NCBI GenBank assembly: GCA_019120675.1
Contig: DWUQ01000010.1
Span: 1 to 12,286, forward strand
Source: Candidatus Paenalcaligenes intestinipullorum
Lineage (GTDB): Bacteria > Pseudomonadota > Gammaproteobacteria > Burkholderiales > Burkholderiaceae_B
Direction: 5' to 3'
DNA length: 12,286 nt
Positions within the stretch are counted from its first letter, which is position 1. Each line of letters opens with the position of its first letter. The notes under the pieces are model-generated. The model ran no database searches, was not told where the DNA came from, and was given only the letters and a program-made list of their open reading frames with translations. The position numbers and the translations under genes are program-made. Shown piece by piece: positions 1 to 5,310 of this stretch.

Positions 1-95
1 CAGTGCTCACTTTTTTCCTGAAAAATCCCCCCACCTGCGGCCCTCGTCCAAGTCACCCGCCCCAAGCCTCAACGCGCTCATCGAAACACACGAAA

Positions 96-456
96 ATGAG
101 CCAGAGCACGCGCAACACTGAACTCGGCAAAAAAGTCGGCAAAAATATGTACGACTCTCCTCACCAGTTTGAGCCTCTTATTCCCACCACAATCCTACCG
201 GCGTTGACGGATCAGGCAGCCGATATCGCGCGAGCGGCAACACGTCTTATTGGGATGGCTCATGCGTCATCGCGGCAAACAATACGTGAATGTGTGCGTG
301 CGATGAACTCATAGTACTCAAACCGCATTGAATGAAGGGCAAGGCACTTGAGTTAGTGACTCAGCACTTGGCCCAGTACGTTGGGGCTTACCGCTTGATA
401 GTCTTTCGTTTTTGTTTCCCGAGCTGTACCCCGAAGCCGCTACGAAATTAAGTTAA
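96..456 (+). pseudogene. Fic-family protein remnant (both ends kept, centre deleted)
   Basis: The frame from ATG 96 (or ATG 147, residues MYDSPHQFEPL) resembles the N-terminal helical part of Fic-family AMP-transferase-type proteins: an FEPL motif, a helix with AATRLIGMAH, then RECVRAMNS. In intact relatives MNS runs on as a tyrosine-rich stretch into an SNRIEGQGT-like motif. Here a TAG stop sits at 312-314; beyond it SNRIE is read, and tgaa is duplicated in tandem at 329-336. Removing one copy restores IEGQGT (to 348) and a frame that ends at TAA 454-456 with VSDSALGPVRWGLPLD and FLFPELYPEA, which resembles the C-terminal winged-helix end of Fic proteins. The catalytic HxFx(D/E)GNGR core is absent, so most of the middle of a roughly 350-400 residue protein is gone. 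What is seen: stop, duplication and the two end motifs. Family assignment is from memory of motifs. Not expected to make a functional product. Confidence 0.65.
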
Positions 457-460
457 GCGT

Positions 461-775
461 TTACATAGCGCAGCCAGAGATAATCGCTCGGCGCAGCTTG
501 CGATACGACGCAGATTGCTGATCGAGCTCGCGCAATAGAACCTGAGCCTCGTGGTAGTCGCTGTTGTGTTCGAGCAAAAATAAAAGCGCTGCTAAGTTAT
601 TGTGAGGCAATGGTTTATGTTTAGCCCTAAGCTCTGATCCAGCAGGAGGTAGCTTTTCTTGATTAAAATCCAGCAAGTCGCCCCATTCTGCACCGAGTAT
701 TTCTGGTGTAAACAGCAGCTCTAAGAGCTTTTTGTTTTGAAAAAGCTGTTTATAGGCACGGTCGTGAGGGTTCAT
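461..775 (-). pseudogene. Rpn/YhgA-like PD-(D/E)XK nuclease remnant, internally deleted
   Basis: This 104-residue frame begins with NPHDRAYKQLFQNKKLLELL, similar to the N terminus of the Rpn (recombination-promoting nuclease, transposase_31/YhgA-like) family, which typically starts HDxxYKxLFxxPE. After about residue 50 it jumps to LPHNNLAALLFLLEHN and a helical end with LLRELDQQSASYRKLRRA, which looks like the region following the nuclease domain in the same family. Full-length members are around 300 residues; the catalytic core with its D-ExQ residues and the WRVK-type strand are absent. It ends at TAA 461-463, four bases from the end of the convergent Fic remnant. No convincing Shine-Dalgarno sequence precedes ATG 775. 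It could still be translated as a short protein, but nuclease activity is not expected. A short independent family is the alternative. Confidence 0.5.
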
Positions 776-780
776 AGGCG

Positions 781-837
781 TTTACAGTGAAGGGTTTAAA
801 CATGATTAAAAACATGGAAAACACAATTCACTGTAAA
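781..837. repeat. Perfect 11-bp inverted repeat with 35-nt spacer
   Basis: TTTACAGTGAA at 781-791 is matched by its exact reverse complement TTCACTGTAAA at 827-837. The spacer (792-826) is A+T-rich and contains the palindrome GTTTAAAC at 794-801. The repeat begins five bases upstream of the Rpn remnant's start codon. It could form a long-loop hairpin, be a two-site operator, or mark the ends of a small inserted or excised element. There is no run of T after either arm, so an intrinsic terminator is unlikely. Confidence 0.6.
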
Positions 838-922
838 GCGGCAGCCAATGAAATAGCCTAGAAAGGGATGGTTTTAGCCATGCGTGGTTGGCACAATGAC
901 GGAGGCGTATGAACTAAGCGTT

Positions 923-1186
923 TCAACCACGAGCTTGAAAACTCTCGAGCCTTTGACGACACGCCTCAAGCACCGCTGGCGCAAGCTTTTCCAACCATTC
1001 AGGCTGCGTGAAAGGCGCTACATCTATCCATTTTCCAGTAGGCGCATCGCCTATTAGGCTAGCCGTATCTGGCACAAAAGCGGCAATACATTGATGGTTA
1101 TCGCCGCGATAAACTCTCATATACGCTGAGCCTGGTATAGTGCGGCCGATAAAAGTTTCCCCGTTAATGTTAATTTGGTACGCCAT
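923..1186 (-). CDS. Hypothetical protein, 87 residues
   Basis: I do not recognise this protein. It starts at ATG 1186 with a good ribosome binding site (AAGGAA about six bases upstream) and ends at TGA 923-925. The N-terminal half looks like a beta-rich fold (AYQININGETFIGRTIPGS, then MRVYRGDN); the C-terminal half is helical (PEWLEKLAPAVLEACRQRL). No signal peptide, membrane segment or catalytic motif is visible, and composition is soluble and mildly acidic. It lies among gene remnants but is itself uninterrupted and well equipped for translation, so I judge it real. A strong promoter at 1376-1404 points toward it, but an intrinsic terminator lies between (1249-1274), so expression may depend on read-through or on a separate weak promoter at 1190-1250. 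Confidence 0.6.
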   Translation of the reverse strand: MAYQININGETFIGRTIPGSAYMRVYRGDNHQCIAAFVPDTASLIGDAPTGKWIDVAPFTQPEWLEKLAPAVLEACRQRLESFQARG

Positions 1187-1248
1187 TTTATTTCCTTTTT
1201 TAGCTCTTTAGCATAGTGCAGGGTGAGCAAGTCAGATAAAAAACCCAT

Positions 1249-1274
1249 AAAAAAAGCCCGCAACAATGGCGGGC
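1249..1274 (-). terminator. Intrinsic terminator of a short minus-strand transcript
   Basis: On the minus strand GCCCGC (1274-1269), a 7-nt loop CATTGTT and GCGGGC (1261-1256) are followed at once by seven T (1255-1249). The T run is on the minus-strand side only, so it acts on transcription coming from higher coordinates. The only unit upstream in that direction is the promoter at 1376-1404. Confidence 0.8.
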
Positions 1275-1369
1275 GAGTGATCCCCATTGGTTGCTTTAAA
1301 AGCCACATTATTTGTCCACCTTGTATGGGTAACAGGTTGGCATGGGTAACGCCCAACTCGTAATGCTTA
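1249..1369 (-). ncRNA. Candidate small RNA or attenuated leader, about 120 nt
   Basis: A near-consensus promoter ends at 1376 and an intrinsic terminator ends at 1249, defining a transcript of about 120 nt with no long gene inside. Its 5' half carries the nonamer GTTACCCAT twice (1350-1342 and 1333-1325, 17 nt apart) and GTTGG/CCAAC arms that can pair. Its middle contains GCTTTTAAAGC, also self-complementary. A second reading is a leader for the 87-residue gene at 1186: a small open frame (ATG 1308, GGTGG upstream) runs through the terminator, and AACCAATGG can pair with CCATTGTT of the terminator loop. Promoter, terminator and repeats are seen directly; the RNA itself is inferred. No known RNA family is recognised. 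Confidence 0.5.
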
Positions 1370-1375
1370 AAATTG

Positions 1376-1404
1376 ATAATAGGAGTAAAGCTAGGGACTG
1401 TCAA
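1376..1404 (-). promoter_or_regulatory. Near-consensus sigma-70 promoter
   Basis: Minus strand: TTGACA (1404-1399), 17-bp spacer, TATTAT (1381-1376), eleven of twelve consensus bases at ideal spacing. Predicted start near 1369. It reads toward the terminator at 1249 and the 87-residue gene at 1186, away from nadQ. Confidence 0.75.
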
Positions 1405-1485
1405 TCGTATGGAAGCCAATATCCGTGCAGGCACTACCACTCAACGACACATCAACGATGGTATTGGCTTAATGCAAACGGCTGA

Positions 1486-1695
1486 GCGCAGTGCTGTGGT
1501 TGGATTAAAAACACCAGATGCTATTTTAGTGTCTTAACAGATAACCCTCACTTAACTCGAGTGCAGCTGGCTTCAATCATAGGTAGAGATGTTCGCACCA
1601 TTGCCCGCGCTTTGGCTAAACGATGGGTGAGACCAAGGCTTGCGTGCAGTAGTAGCCGCCGTCTTTGCGCGCTTGTCGTCGGCTTCGCTTGGGTA
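1486..1695 (+). pseudogene. Helix-turn-helix-like gene remnant
   Basis: An open frame without an ATG runs from after TGA 1483-1485 to a TAA at 1693-1695 inside the nadQ promoter. Its centre (about 1540-1630) reads NPHLTRVQLASIIGRD followed by VRTIARALAKRW, which has the spacing and residue pattern of a DNA-binding helix-turn-helix (QLASIIG, then a recognition helix with RTIARAL). The flanks are not protein-like. I interpret it as a fragment of a regulator, transposase or partition-type protein; the family cannot be named. GTG 1561 is the only internal start and has no clear ribosome binding site. Overlap with the promoter of nadQ argues against a functional gene here. Confidence 0.35.
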
Positions 1696-1699
1696 TAAT
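1672..1699 (+). promoter_or_regulatory. Probable nadQ promoter
   Basis: A perfect TATAAT at 1694-1699 preceded by GGG and, 16 bp upstream, CTTGTC (1672-1677) as a weak -35. It lies about 70 bp before the nadQ start, so the mRNA would have a leader of roughly 60 nt. Confidence 0.5.
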
Positions 1700-1767
1700 G
1701 CGTTCTACGTTTGCGTTATTTGGGCTGGTAAACGGTAATAGATGGGTTGCTAATAGGAGAGACAGGC

Positions 1768-2751
1768 GTGCAAGCGCATTCACAAGAAACGTCGGTGCAA
1801 GCCGAGCTGGTGGCGGTACTGGCAGCGGTCAGCCAAGGGCAGCCTCGGGTGCTGACTACGGAGTGCGCGCGTGCCTTGCCGTCGGGGCCACTAGAACAAG
1901 CGCATCGGTCGCTGCAAATGGGCATGCGGGCGTGGGTTGAGGCGCAAACGCAGCACCCGTTGGGCTATGTGGAGCAGCTGTACACTTTTGCCGACAAGGG
2001 GCGTTTTGCCAGTCAAGGTGAGCGGGTGATTTCGGTGAGTTATCTGGGCCTGACGCGCGAGGAGCCTTTACCGCAGGCGTTAGAGGTCGGCTGGCAGGAC
2101 GTGTACCGCTATTTTCCCTGGGAGGATTGGCGTGAGGGCGAGCCCGCCTTATTGCGCGAGCTGATCTGGCCGCGTTTGCAGGTGTGGGCGTTGGGGGATA
2201 GTGAGGGGGATGGATCAACGGGTTTTGATCCTGCTTATTCACGTGCCCAACGTCGCGCGCAGCGGTGGCAGCGTGCCTGCTATGCCTTTGGGATGGAGGG
2301 GGCGGCGTGGAACGAGGATATGGTGCTGCAGCGCTACGAGCTGTTGTTTGAGGCCGGTTTGGTGCCCGAGGCGCAGCGTGGGGCGGACCACGCACCGGAT
2401 TGGGGCGAGGAAGGACCATTAGGCCTACCCATGCGTCATGATCATCGACGGATTTTAGCTACGGGCATTGCGCGTTTGCGTGCCAAGATCAAATACCGTC
2501 CCGTGGTCTATGAGCTGATGCCACCCGAGTTCACTTTGCTGCAATTGCAGCACGCCGTCGAAGCCTTAGCGGGGCGAGGGCTGCATAAGCAAAATTTCCG
2601 TCGGCTGGTCGAGCAGCAGGATTTACTCGAAGAGTCAGGCGGCGTGGCCTCTGGTGGGGCGGGGCGGCCTGCGAAGCTGTTTCGTTTTAAAGGCAATGTG
2701 TTGTTGGAGCGGGCGATTGCGGGCACGAAATTACCGTTGGCGCGGGGGTAG
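1768..2751 (+). CDS. nadQ: NadQ-type transcriptional regulator (Nudix-related N domain, winged-helix C domain)
   Basis: A 327-residue protein. The N-terminal part (about 1-170) is a Nudix-derived domain of the COG4111 type: LPSGPLEQAHRSLQMGMRAW, then LGYVEQLYTFADKGR and a strand RVISVSYLGLTRE, followed by YRYFPWEDWREGEPALL. The canonical Nudix box is not visible, fitting a ligand sensor rather than a hydrolase. The C-terminal part (about 222-320) is the winged helix of NrtR-like proteins: ILATGIARLRAKIKYRPVVY, FTLLQLQHAVEAL, LHKQNFRRLVEQQDLL and a GRPAKLFRF wing. NadQ proteins are known to regulate NAD de novo synthesis genes, and nadC follows directly, which supports the call. GTG 1768 is chosen because AGGAGA lies seven bases upstream; a TTG at 1747 lies upstream of that site. 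Function as a repressor and the effector are inferred. Confidence 0.85.
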   Translation: MQAHSQETSVQAELVAVLAAVSQGQPRVLTTECARALPSGPLEQAHRSLQMGMRAWVEAQTQHPLGYVEQLYTFADKGRFASQGERVISVSYLGLTREEPLPQALEVGWQDVYRYFPWEDWREGEPALLRELIWPRLQVWALGDSEGDGSTGFDPAYSRAQRRAQRWQRACYAFGMEGAAWNEDMVLQRYELLFEAGLVPEAQRGADHAPDWGEEGPLGLPMRHDHRRILATGIARLRAKIKYRPVVYELMPPEFTLLQLQHAVEALAGRGLHKQNFRRLVEQQDLLEESGGVASGGAGRPAKLFRFKGNVLLERAIAGTKLPLARG

Positions 2752-2764
2752 TTTTCTAACGCGC

Positions 2765-2793
2765 TTGACAGTGTGGGGCGGGCGCTTTAGGAT
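2765..2793 (+). promoter_or_regulatory. nadC promoter
   Basis: TTGACA (2765-2770), 17-bp spacer, TAGGAT (2788-2793). Perfect -35 and optimal spacing, four of six at -10. Start predicted near 2800, giving a nadC leader of about 58 nt. It means nadC can be transcribed independently of nadQ. Confidence 0.7.
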
Positions 2794-2805
2794 GTGTTCT
2801 GCTTT

Positions 2806-2826
2806 TGCGCTGCGGCGCAGTTTTTT
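2806..2826 (+). terminator. Terminator-like hairpin in the nadQ-nadC gap
   Basis: TGCGC (2806-2810), loop TGCG, GCGCA (2815-2819), one G, then six T (2821-2826). It lies 55 bp after the nadQ stop and could end nadQ transcripts. It also falls just after the predicted nadC start point, where it is probably too close to the 5' end to terminate nadC RNA itself. Confidence 0.5.
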
Positions 2827-2837
2827 ATGATTATCAA

Positions 2838-2854
2838 ATACTCAGATTGAGCAT
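2838..2854 (+). promoter_or_regulatory. Imperfect palindrome, candidate NadQ operator
   Basis: ATACTCA (2838-2844), spacer GAT, TGAGCAT (2848-2854); the half-sites match at six of seven positions (ATRCTCA). It lies four bases before the nadC start codon, and its right half contains the only GAG that could act as ribosome binding core (2849-2851). Placement before the NAD gene next to the nadQ regulator suggests an operator; no comparison with a known NadQ motif could be run. Confidence 0.45.
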
Positions 2855-2858
2855 AATA

Positions 2859-3740
2859 ATGGCGCCTACCTCTGCATCCTCGTTGTTTATACCTGCGTTA
2901 GCTCCAGTGTTGTATCAAGATCTGGTGCGGCAAACGTTGCAAGAGGATTTGGGCCGAGCAGGGGATCTCACCAGCGACGCGGTGATCCCCGATGGGGTGC
3001 AGGCTACGGCCACACTTCGTGCTCGGGAAGCAGGCGTGTTAGCGGGTTTGCCCATTGCGGTCGAAGCTTTTACGCAGTTGGATGCACGCCTGCAGGTGCA
3101 GGCTCTGCTCAGTGATGGGCAGGCGTTGCAGGCGGGTACCGATATTGCCGTGGTGTCAGGGCCAGCGCGCAGCTTATTAGCGGCTGAGCGTACCGCACTG
3201 AATTTTTTAGGCCATTTAAGTGGTGTGGCCAGCGCCACACGGCGTTTGGCTGATGCGGTCGCACCGTATGGGGCACGCATTATCTGCACTCGCAAAACGA
3301 TGCCGGGCTTGCGTGCTTTACAAAAATACGCGGTGCGCGTCGGGGGCGGCAGTAATCATCGTTTTGGTTTGGATGATGCAGTGCTGATCAAGGACAACCA
3401 CATTGCCATTGCTGGCAGCTTACCGTTAGCGGTGGAGCGGGCGCGGACGTATGTCGGCCATATGGTGCGCATTCAGGTCGAGGTCGATACGCTGGATCAG
3501 CTCGACGAGGCGTTGTCGTTGGGGGTGGAAGCCGTGTTGTTGGATAACATGGATTTGGACACCTTGCGCGAAGCGGTGCGTCGTATTGATGGCCGTGCCA
3601 TTAGCGAAGCCTCGGGCGGCATTCAGCCGGAAGGCGTGGTGGCGGTGGCGCAAACGGGGGTGAATCAAATTGCCCTCGGTTGGCTGACACACAGCGCGCG
3701 AGTATTGGATATTGGCTTGGACGCGTGGAGCGCGAGCTAA
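2859..3740 (+). CDS. nadC: Nicotinate-nucleotide pyrophosphorylase (quinolinate phosphoribosyltransferase)
   Basis: Cytoplasmic enzyme converting quinolinate and PRPP to nicotinate mononucleotide, CO2 and pyrophosphate, the step joining de novo NAD synthesis to the common pathway. The 293-residue length is typical. Visible family motifs in order: EDLGRAGDLTSDAV near the N terminus, the RAREAGVLAGLP segment, ERTALNFLGHLSGVA, the active-site stretch CTRKTMPGLRALQKYAV with GGGSNHRFGLDDAVLIKDNH, the barrel strands QVEVDTLDQLDEA and AVLLDNMD, ASGGI, and LGWLTHS near the end. The usual ISVGALTHS is here IALGWLTHS, a small deviation. ATG 2859 is chosen because it gives the normal N terminus and follows a plausible leader; a TTG at 2805 would add 18 residues and lies in the terminator-like hairpin. 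nadA and nadB are not in the window. Confidence 0.95.
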   Translation: MAPTSASSLFIPALAPVLYQDLVRQTLQEDLGRAGDLTSDAVIPDGVQATATLRAREAGVLAGLPIAVEAFTQLDARLQVQALLSDGQALQAGTDIAVVSGPARSLLAAERTALNFLGHLSGVASATRRLADAVAPYGARIICTRKTMPGLRALQKYAVRVGGGSNHRFGLDDAVLIKDNHIAIAGSLPLAVERARTYVGHMVRIQVEVDTLDQLDEALSLGVEAVLLDNMDLDTLREAVRRIDGRAISEASGGIQPEGVVAVAQTGVNQIALGWLTHSARVLDIGLDAWSAS

Positions 3741-3786
3741 GGCGGATAGATAGGTTGCGAAGAGTGCTACATTGGTAGCGCCTTAG

Positions 3787-3845
3787 AAAACCCTACTGCG
3801 GCATCGTGGCGCGTAGCGTCACGGTGTGGCAGTAGGGGTTTTTTA
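3787..3845. terminator. Bidirectional terminator between nadC and the spy-like gene
   Basis: AAAACCC-TACTGC at 3787-3799 pairs with GCAGTAGGGGTTTT at 3829-3842 with one bulged base; within the loop GTGGCGC/GCGTCAC form a second small stem around 3806-3822. The arms end in A and T runs on opposite sides, so it can serve both nadC on the plus strand and the convergent spy-like gene on the minus strand. Confidence 0.8.
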
Positions 3846-3861
3846 AACAACCGCAGTGCCA

Positions 3862-4356
3862 TTAATCCTTTTTATCTTTTTTGTCTTTTTTAGCCTCGCG
3901 CTTGTCAGCGCGGTCTTTTTTACGCTCGGCGAGGGTTTTGCGTTGCTCGTCGGTCAGTACGGCTTGCATTTTGGCGTGGCCGCGGGCTTTTTCAAGCTGC
4001 AGCTCGGCCATGGCGCTGCCTAGCTTGTCGCTGGCGGCTTTGGCTTTGCTCTCGTCAAATTGTTCGCCTTGGGTGGCCTCACGGAACTCTTGGCGGGCAG
4101 CACCGACTTTTTTGCCTAAATCGCGTAGGGTTGGGGCTTGTTGGTGACGGATTTCAAATAATTGGTCGCGTTGGGCTTCGCTGAGATCAATGCCTTTAAA
4201 GGCTTTGTCTGCACCATAGGCTTTTGAGCCATGGGCGTGATGGTAGCCACCACGTTGTTTAGCGGCATTATGGGGCTCGGCATGGGCGAGTACGGGGGCT
4301 GCCAAAAGGCCTGCAGCGAATAGGGAGGCAAAAAGGGAACGAGAGAATGTCTTCAT
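3862..4356 (-). CDS. Spy/CpxP-family periplasmic protein
   Basis: A 164-residue exported protein. Residues 1-26 form a signal peptide (positive MKTFSR, hydrophobic stretch, AHA|EP cleavage). Two LTxxQ-type motifs, the signature of the Spy/CpxP family, are visible: LSEAQ at 58-62 and LTDEQ at 134-138, with a charged helical region between, consistent with the cradle-like chaperone fold that protects unfolded periplasmic proteins. Unusual parts are a histidine cluster after the signal peptide (HHAH at 39-42), possibly metal-binding, and a C-terminal tail almost only of Lys, Asp, Arg, Glu and Ala (KKDRADKREAKKDKKDKKD). Start ATG 4356 is set by GGAG six bases upstream and by the signal peptide. 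It lies downstream of baeSR on the same strand, with a 168-bp gap holding a BaeR-box-like sequence; in E. coli spy is a BaeR and CpxR target. Confidence 0.8.
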   Translation of the reverse strand: MKTFSRSLFASLFAAGLLAAPVLAHAEPHNAAKQRGGYHHAHGSKAYGADKAFKGIDLSEAQRDQLFEIRHQQAPTLRDLGKKVGAARQEFREATQGEQFDESKAKAASDKLGSAMAELQLEKARGHAKMQAVLTDEQRKTLAERKKDRADKREAKKDKKDKKD

Positions 4357-4503
4357 AAGTAGCTCCAAAGTAGGCGGTTTAGATACGCCATTGTTGGTAG
4401 TCGGAATCATATTGCAGGGAAATAGAAAGGCGGGTGGTCGGGCTTTTCTTTTCCATGGCCTCTAGCTTACGCAGCAACCATGCAAAACCTGGTCAGTTTT
4501 TAT

Positions 4504-4521
4504 GAAGAAATTGTGGAGAAA
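4504..4521 (-). promoter_or_regulatory. BaeR-box-like sequence upstream of the spy-like gene
   Basis: Minus strand TTTCTCCACAATTTC (4521-4507). The E. coli BaeR box is reported as TTTTTCTCCATDATTGGC; the best alignment matches 12 of 18 positions, including TTTCTCCA and AATT. It starts three bases after the baeR stop codon and about 150 bp before the spy-like start, in the orientation expected for activation. Confidence 0.45.
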
Positions 4522-4524
4522 GCG

Positions 4525-5304
4525 TTACGAAGCGTTGGGCGGTAGGTCCAATTTATAGCCCAGGCCATAGAGTGCTTTGATGGGGTCGTGGTCGGGGCGG
4601 ATGGTTTGTAGTTTTTTGCGCAAGTTTTTGACGTGGCTGTCGACGGTACGTGCGGTGACAATGCGGTGGTCGGGGTAGATCTGCTGCATCAAGGCATCGC
4701 GGGTGAAAATTTGCTCGGGCGCTTGGGCAAAGAGCGCAAACAGGCGGTACTCGACGGGCGTTAGCTCTACAGGCTGCTGATAATAATAGGCTTGATAGCG
4801 CTGGTGATCCACATACAGCGCCTCCGTAGTGTGTGAGGCATCTGTAGCGGAAGCAGAGGGTTGATCCGCGTCTGAGCTACGCGTTGCTGTGCGGGTGGGC
4901 AGAGCATGTCGGCGAAGGATCGCTTTCACCCGAGCCACCACTTCACGCGGGCTGTAAGGCTTACAAATATAATCGTCCGCGCCCACTTCCAAACCTAACA
5001 GGCGATCGTTTTCCTCGATTTTAGCGGTGAGCATCAGGATGGGCACGTCGCTAAATTGGCGCAACTCTCGACACACACTGATGCCATCGCGGCCGGGCAG
5101 CATTAAGTCCAACAGCACCGCTACCGGCTGATGTGTGCGTACGAGCGCACTAACTTCTAAGCCATTGTCACAGCTCAGGACCTGATAGCCTGCGACCTCA
5201 AAATACAGGCTCAAGGTTTCAACAAGCTTGGGTTCGTCTTCGACAATCAAAATGCTGCCGAGTGGATGGCTTGGGGAAGGGGAGAAAACCGCTAAGGTAG
5301 ACAT
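4525..5304 (-). CDS. baeR: Response regulator BaeR (OmpR/PhoB family)
   Basis: 259-residue DNA-binding response regulator of the envelope-stress system BaeSR. The receiver domain (about 17-136) has the acidic pocket EDE at 22-24, phospho-acceptor D66 in LLDLMLPGRDG, T93 and K115. The run from FSDVPILMLTAKIEENDRLL through GADDYICKPYSPREVVARVK is nearly identical in pattern to E. coli BaeR and identifies the subfamily. The winged-helix output domain has LTPVEYRLFALF, RTVDSHVKNLRKKL and ALYGLGYKL. Compared with E. coli BaeR (240 residues) there is a slightly longer N terminus and a Ser/Thr/Ala-rich linker at about 137-160. The start codon follows the baeS stop by six bases, so the two are co-transcribed. 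Likely targets include the adjacent spy-like gene. Confidence 0.9.
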   Translation of the reverse strand: MSTLAVFSPSPSHPLGSILIVEDEPKLVETLSLYFEVAGYQVLSCDNGLEVSALVRTHQPVAVLLDLMLPGRDGISVCRELRQFSDVPILMLTAKIEENDRLLGLEVGADDYICKPYSPREVVARVKAILRRHALPTRTATRSSDADQPSASATDASHTTEALYVDHQRYQAYYYQQPVELTPVEYRLFALFAQAPEQIFTRDALMQQIYPDHRIVTARTVDSHVKNLRKKLQTIRPDHDPIKALYGLGYKLDLPPNAS

Positions 5305-5310
5305 AAGATC

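Noticed and set aside
454..923. TAAGCGTTT occurs at 454-462 and 915-923, and a related GCGTTTACA at 457-465 and 778-786, next to the ends of small genes, suggesting integron cassette sites.
   Set aside because: The attC core pattern (RYYYAAC with GTTRRRY and the paired inner arms) is not present, so chance or simple short repeats are more likely.
1409..1537. A 42-residue plus-strand frame beginning MEANIRAGTTTQRH, with a flagellin-like stretch INDGIGLMQTAE and a PIN-domain-like LKTPDA.
   Set aside because: Both similarities are only a few residues long and conflict with each other; there is no ribosome binding site and the frame overlaps a strong opposite-strand promoter.
1856..2419. Long open frame on the minus strand opposite nadQ.
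   Set aside because: Pro/Arg/Ala-rich composition typical of an antisense shadow of a G+C-rich gene; no ribosome binding site and nadQ is clearly the real gene.
2805..2858. N-terminal extension of NadC from TTG 2805.
   Set aside because: The added residues do not fit the family and the TTG falls at the predicted transcription start and in a hairpin.
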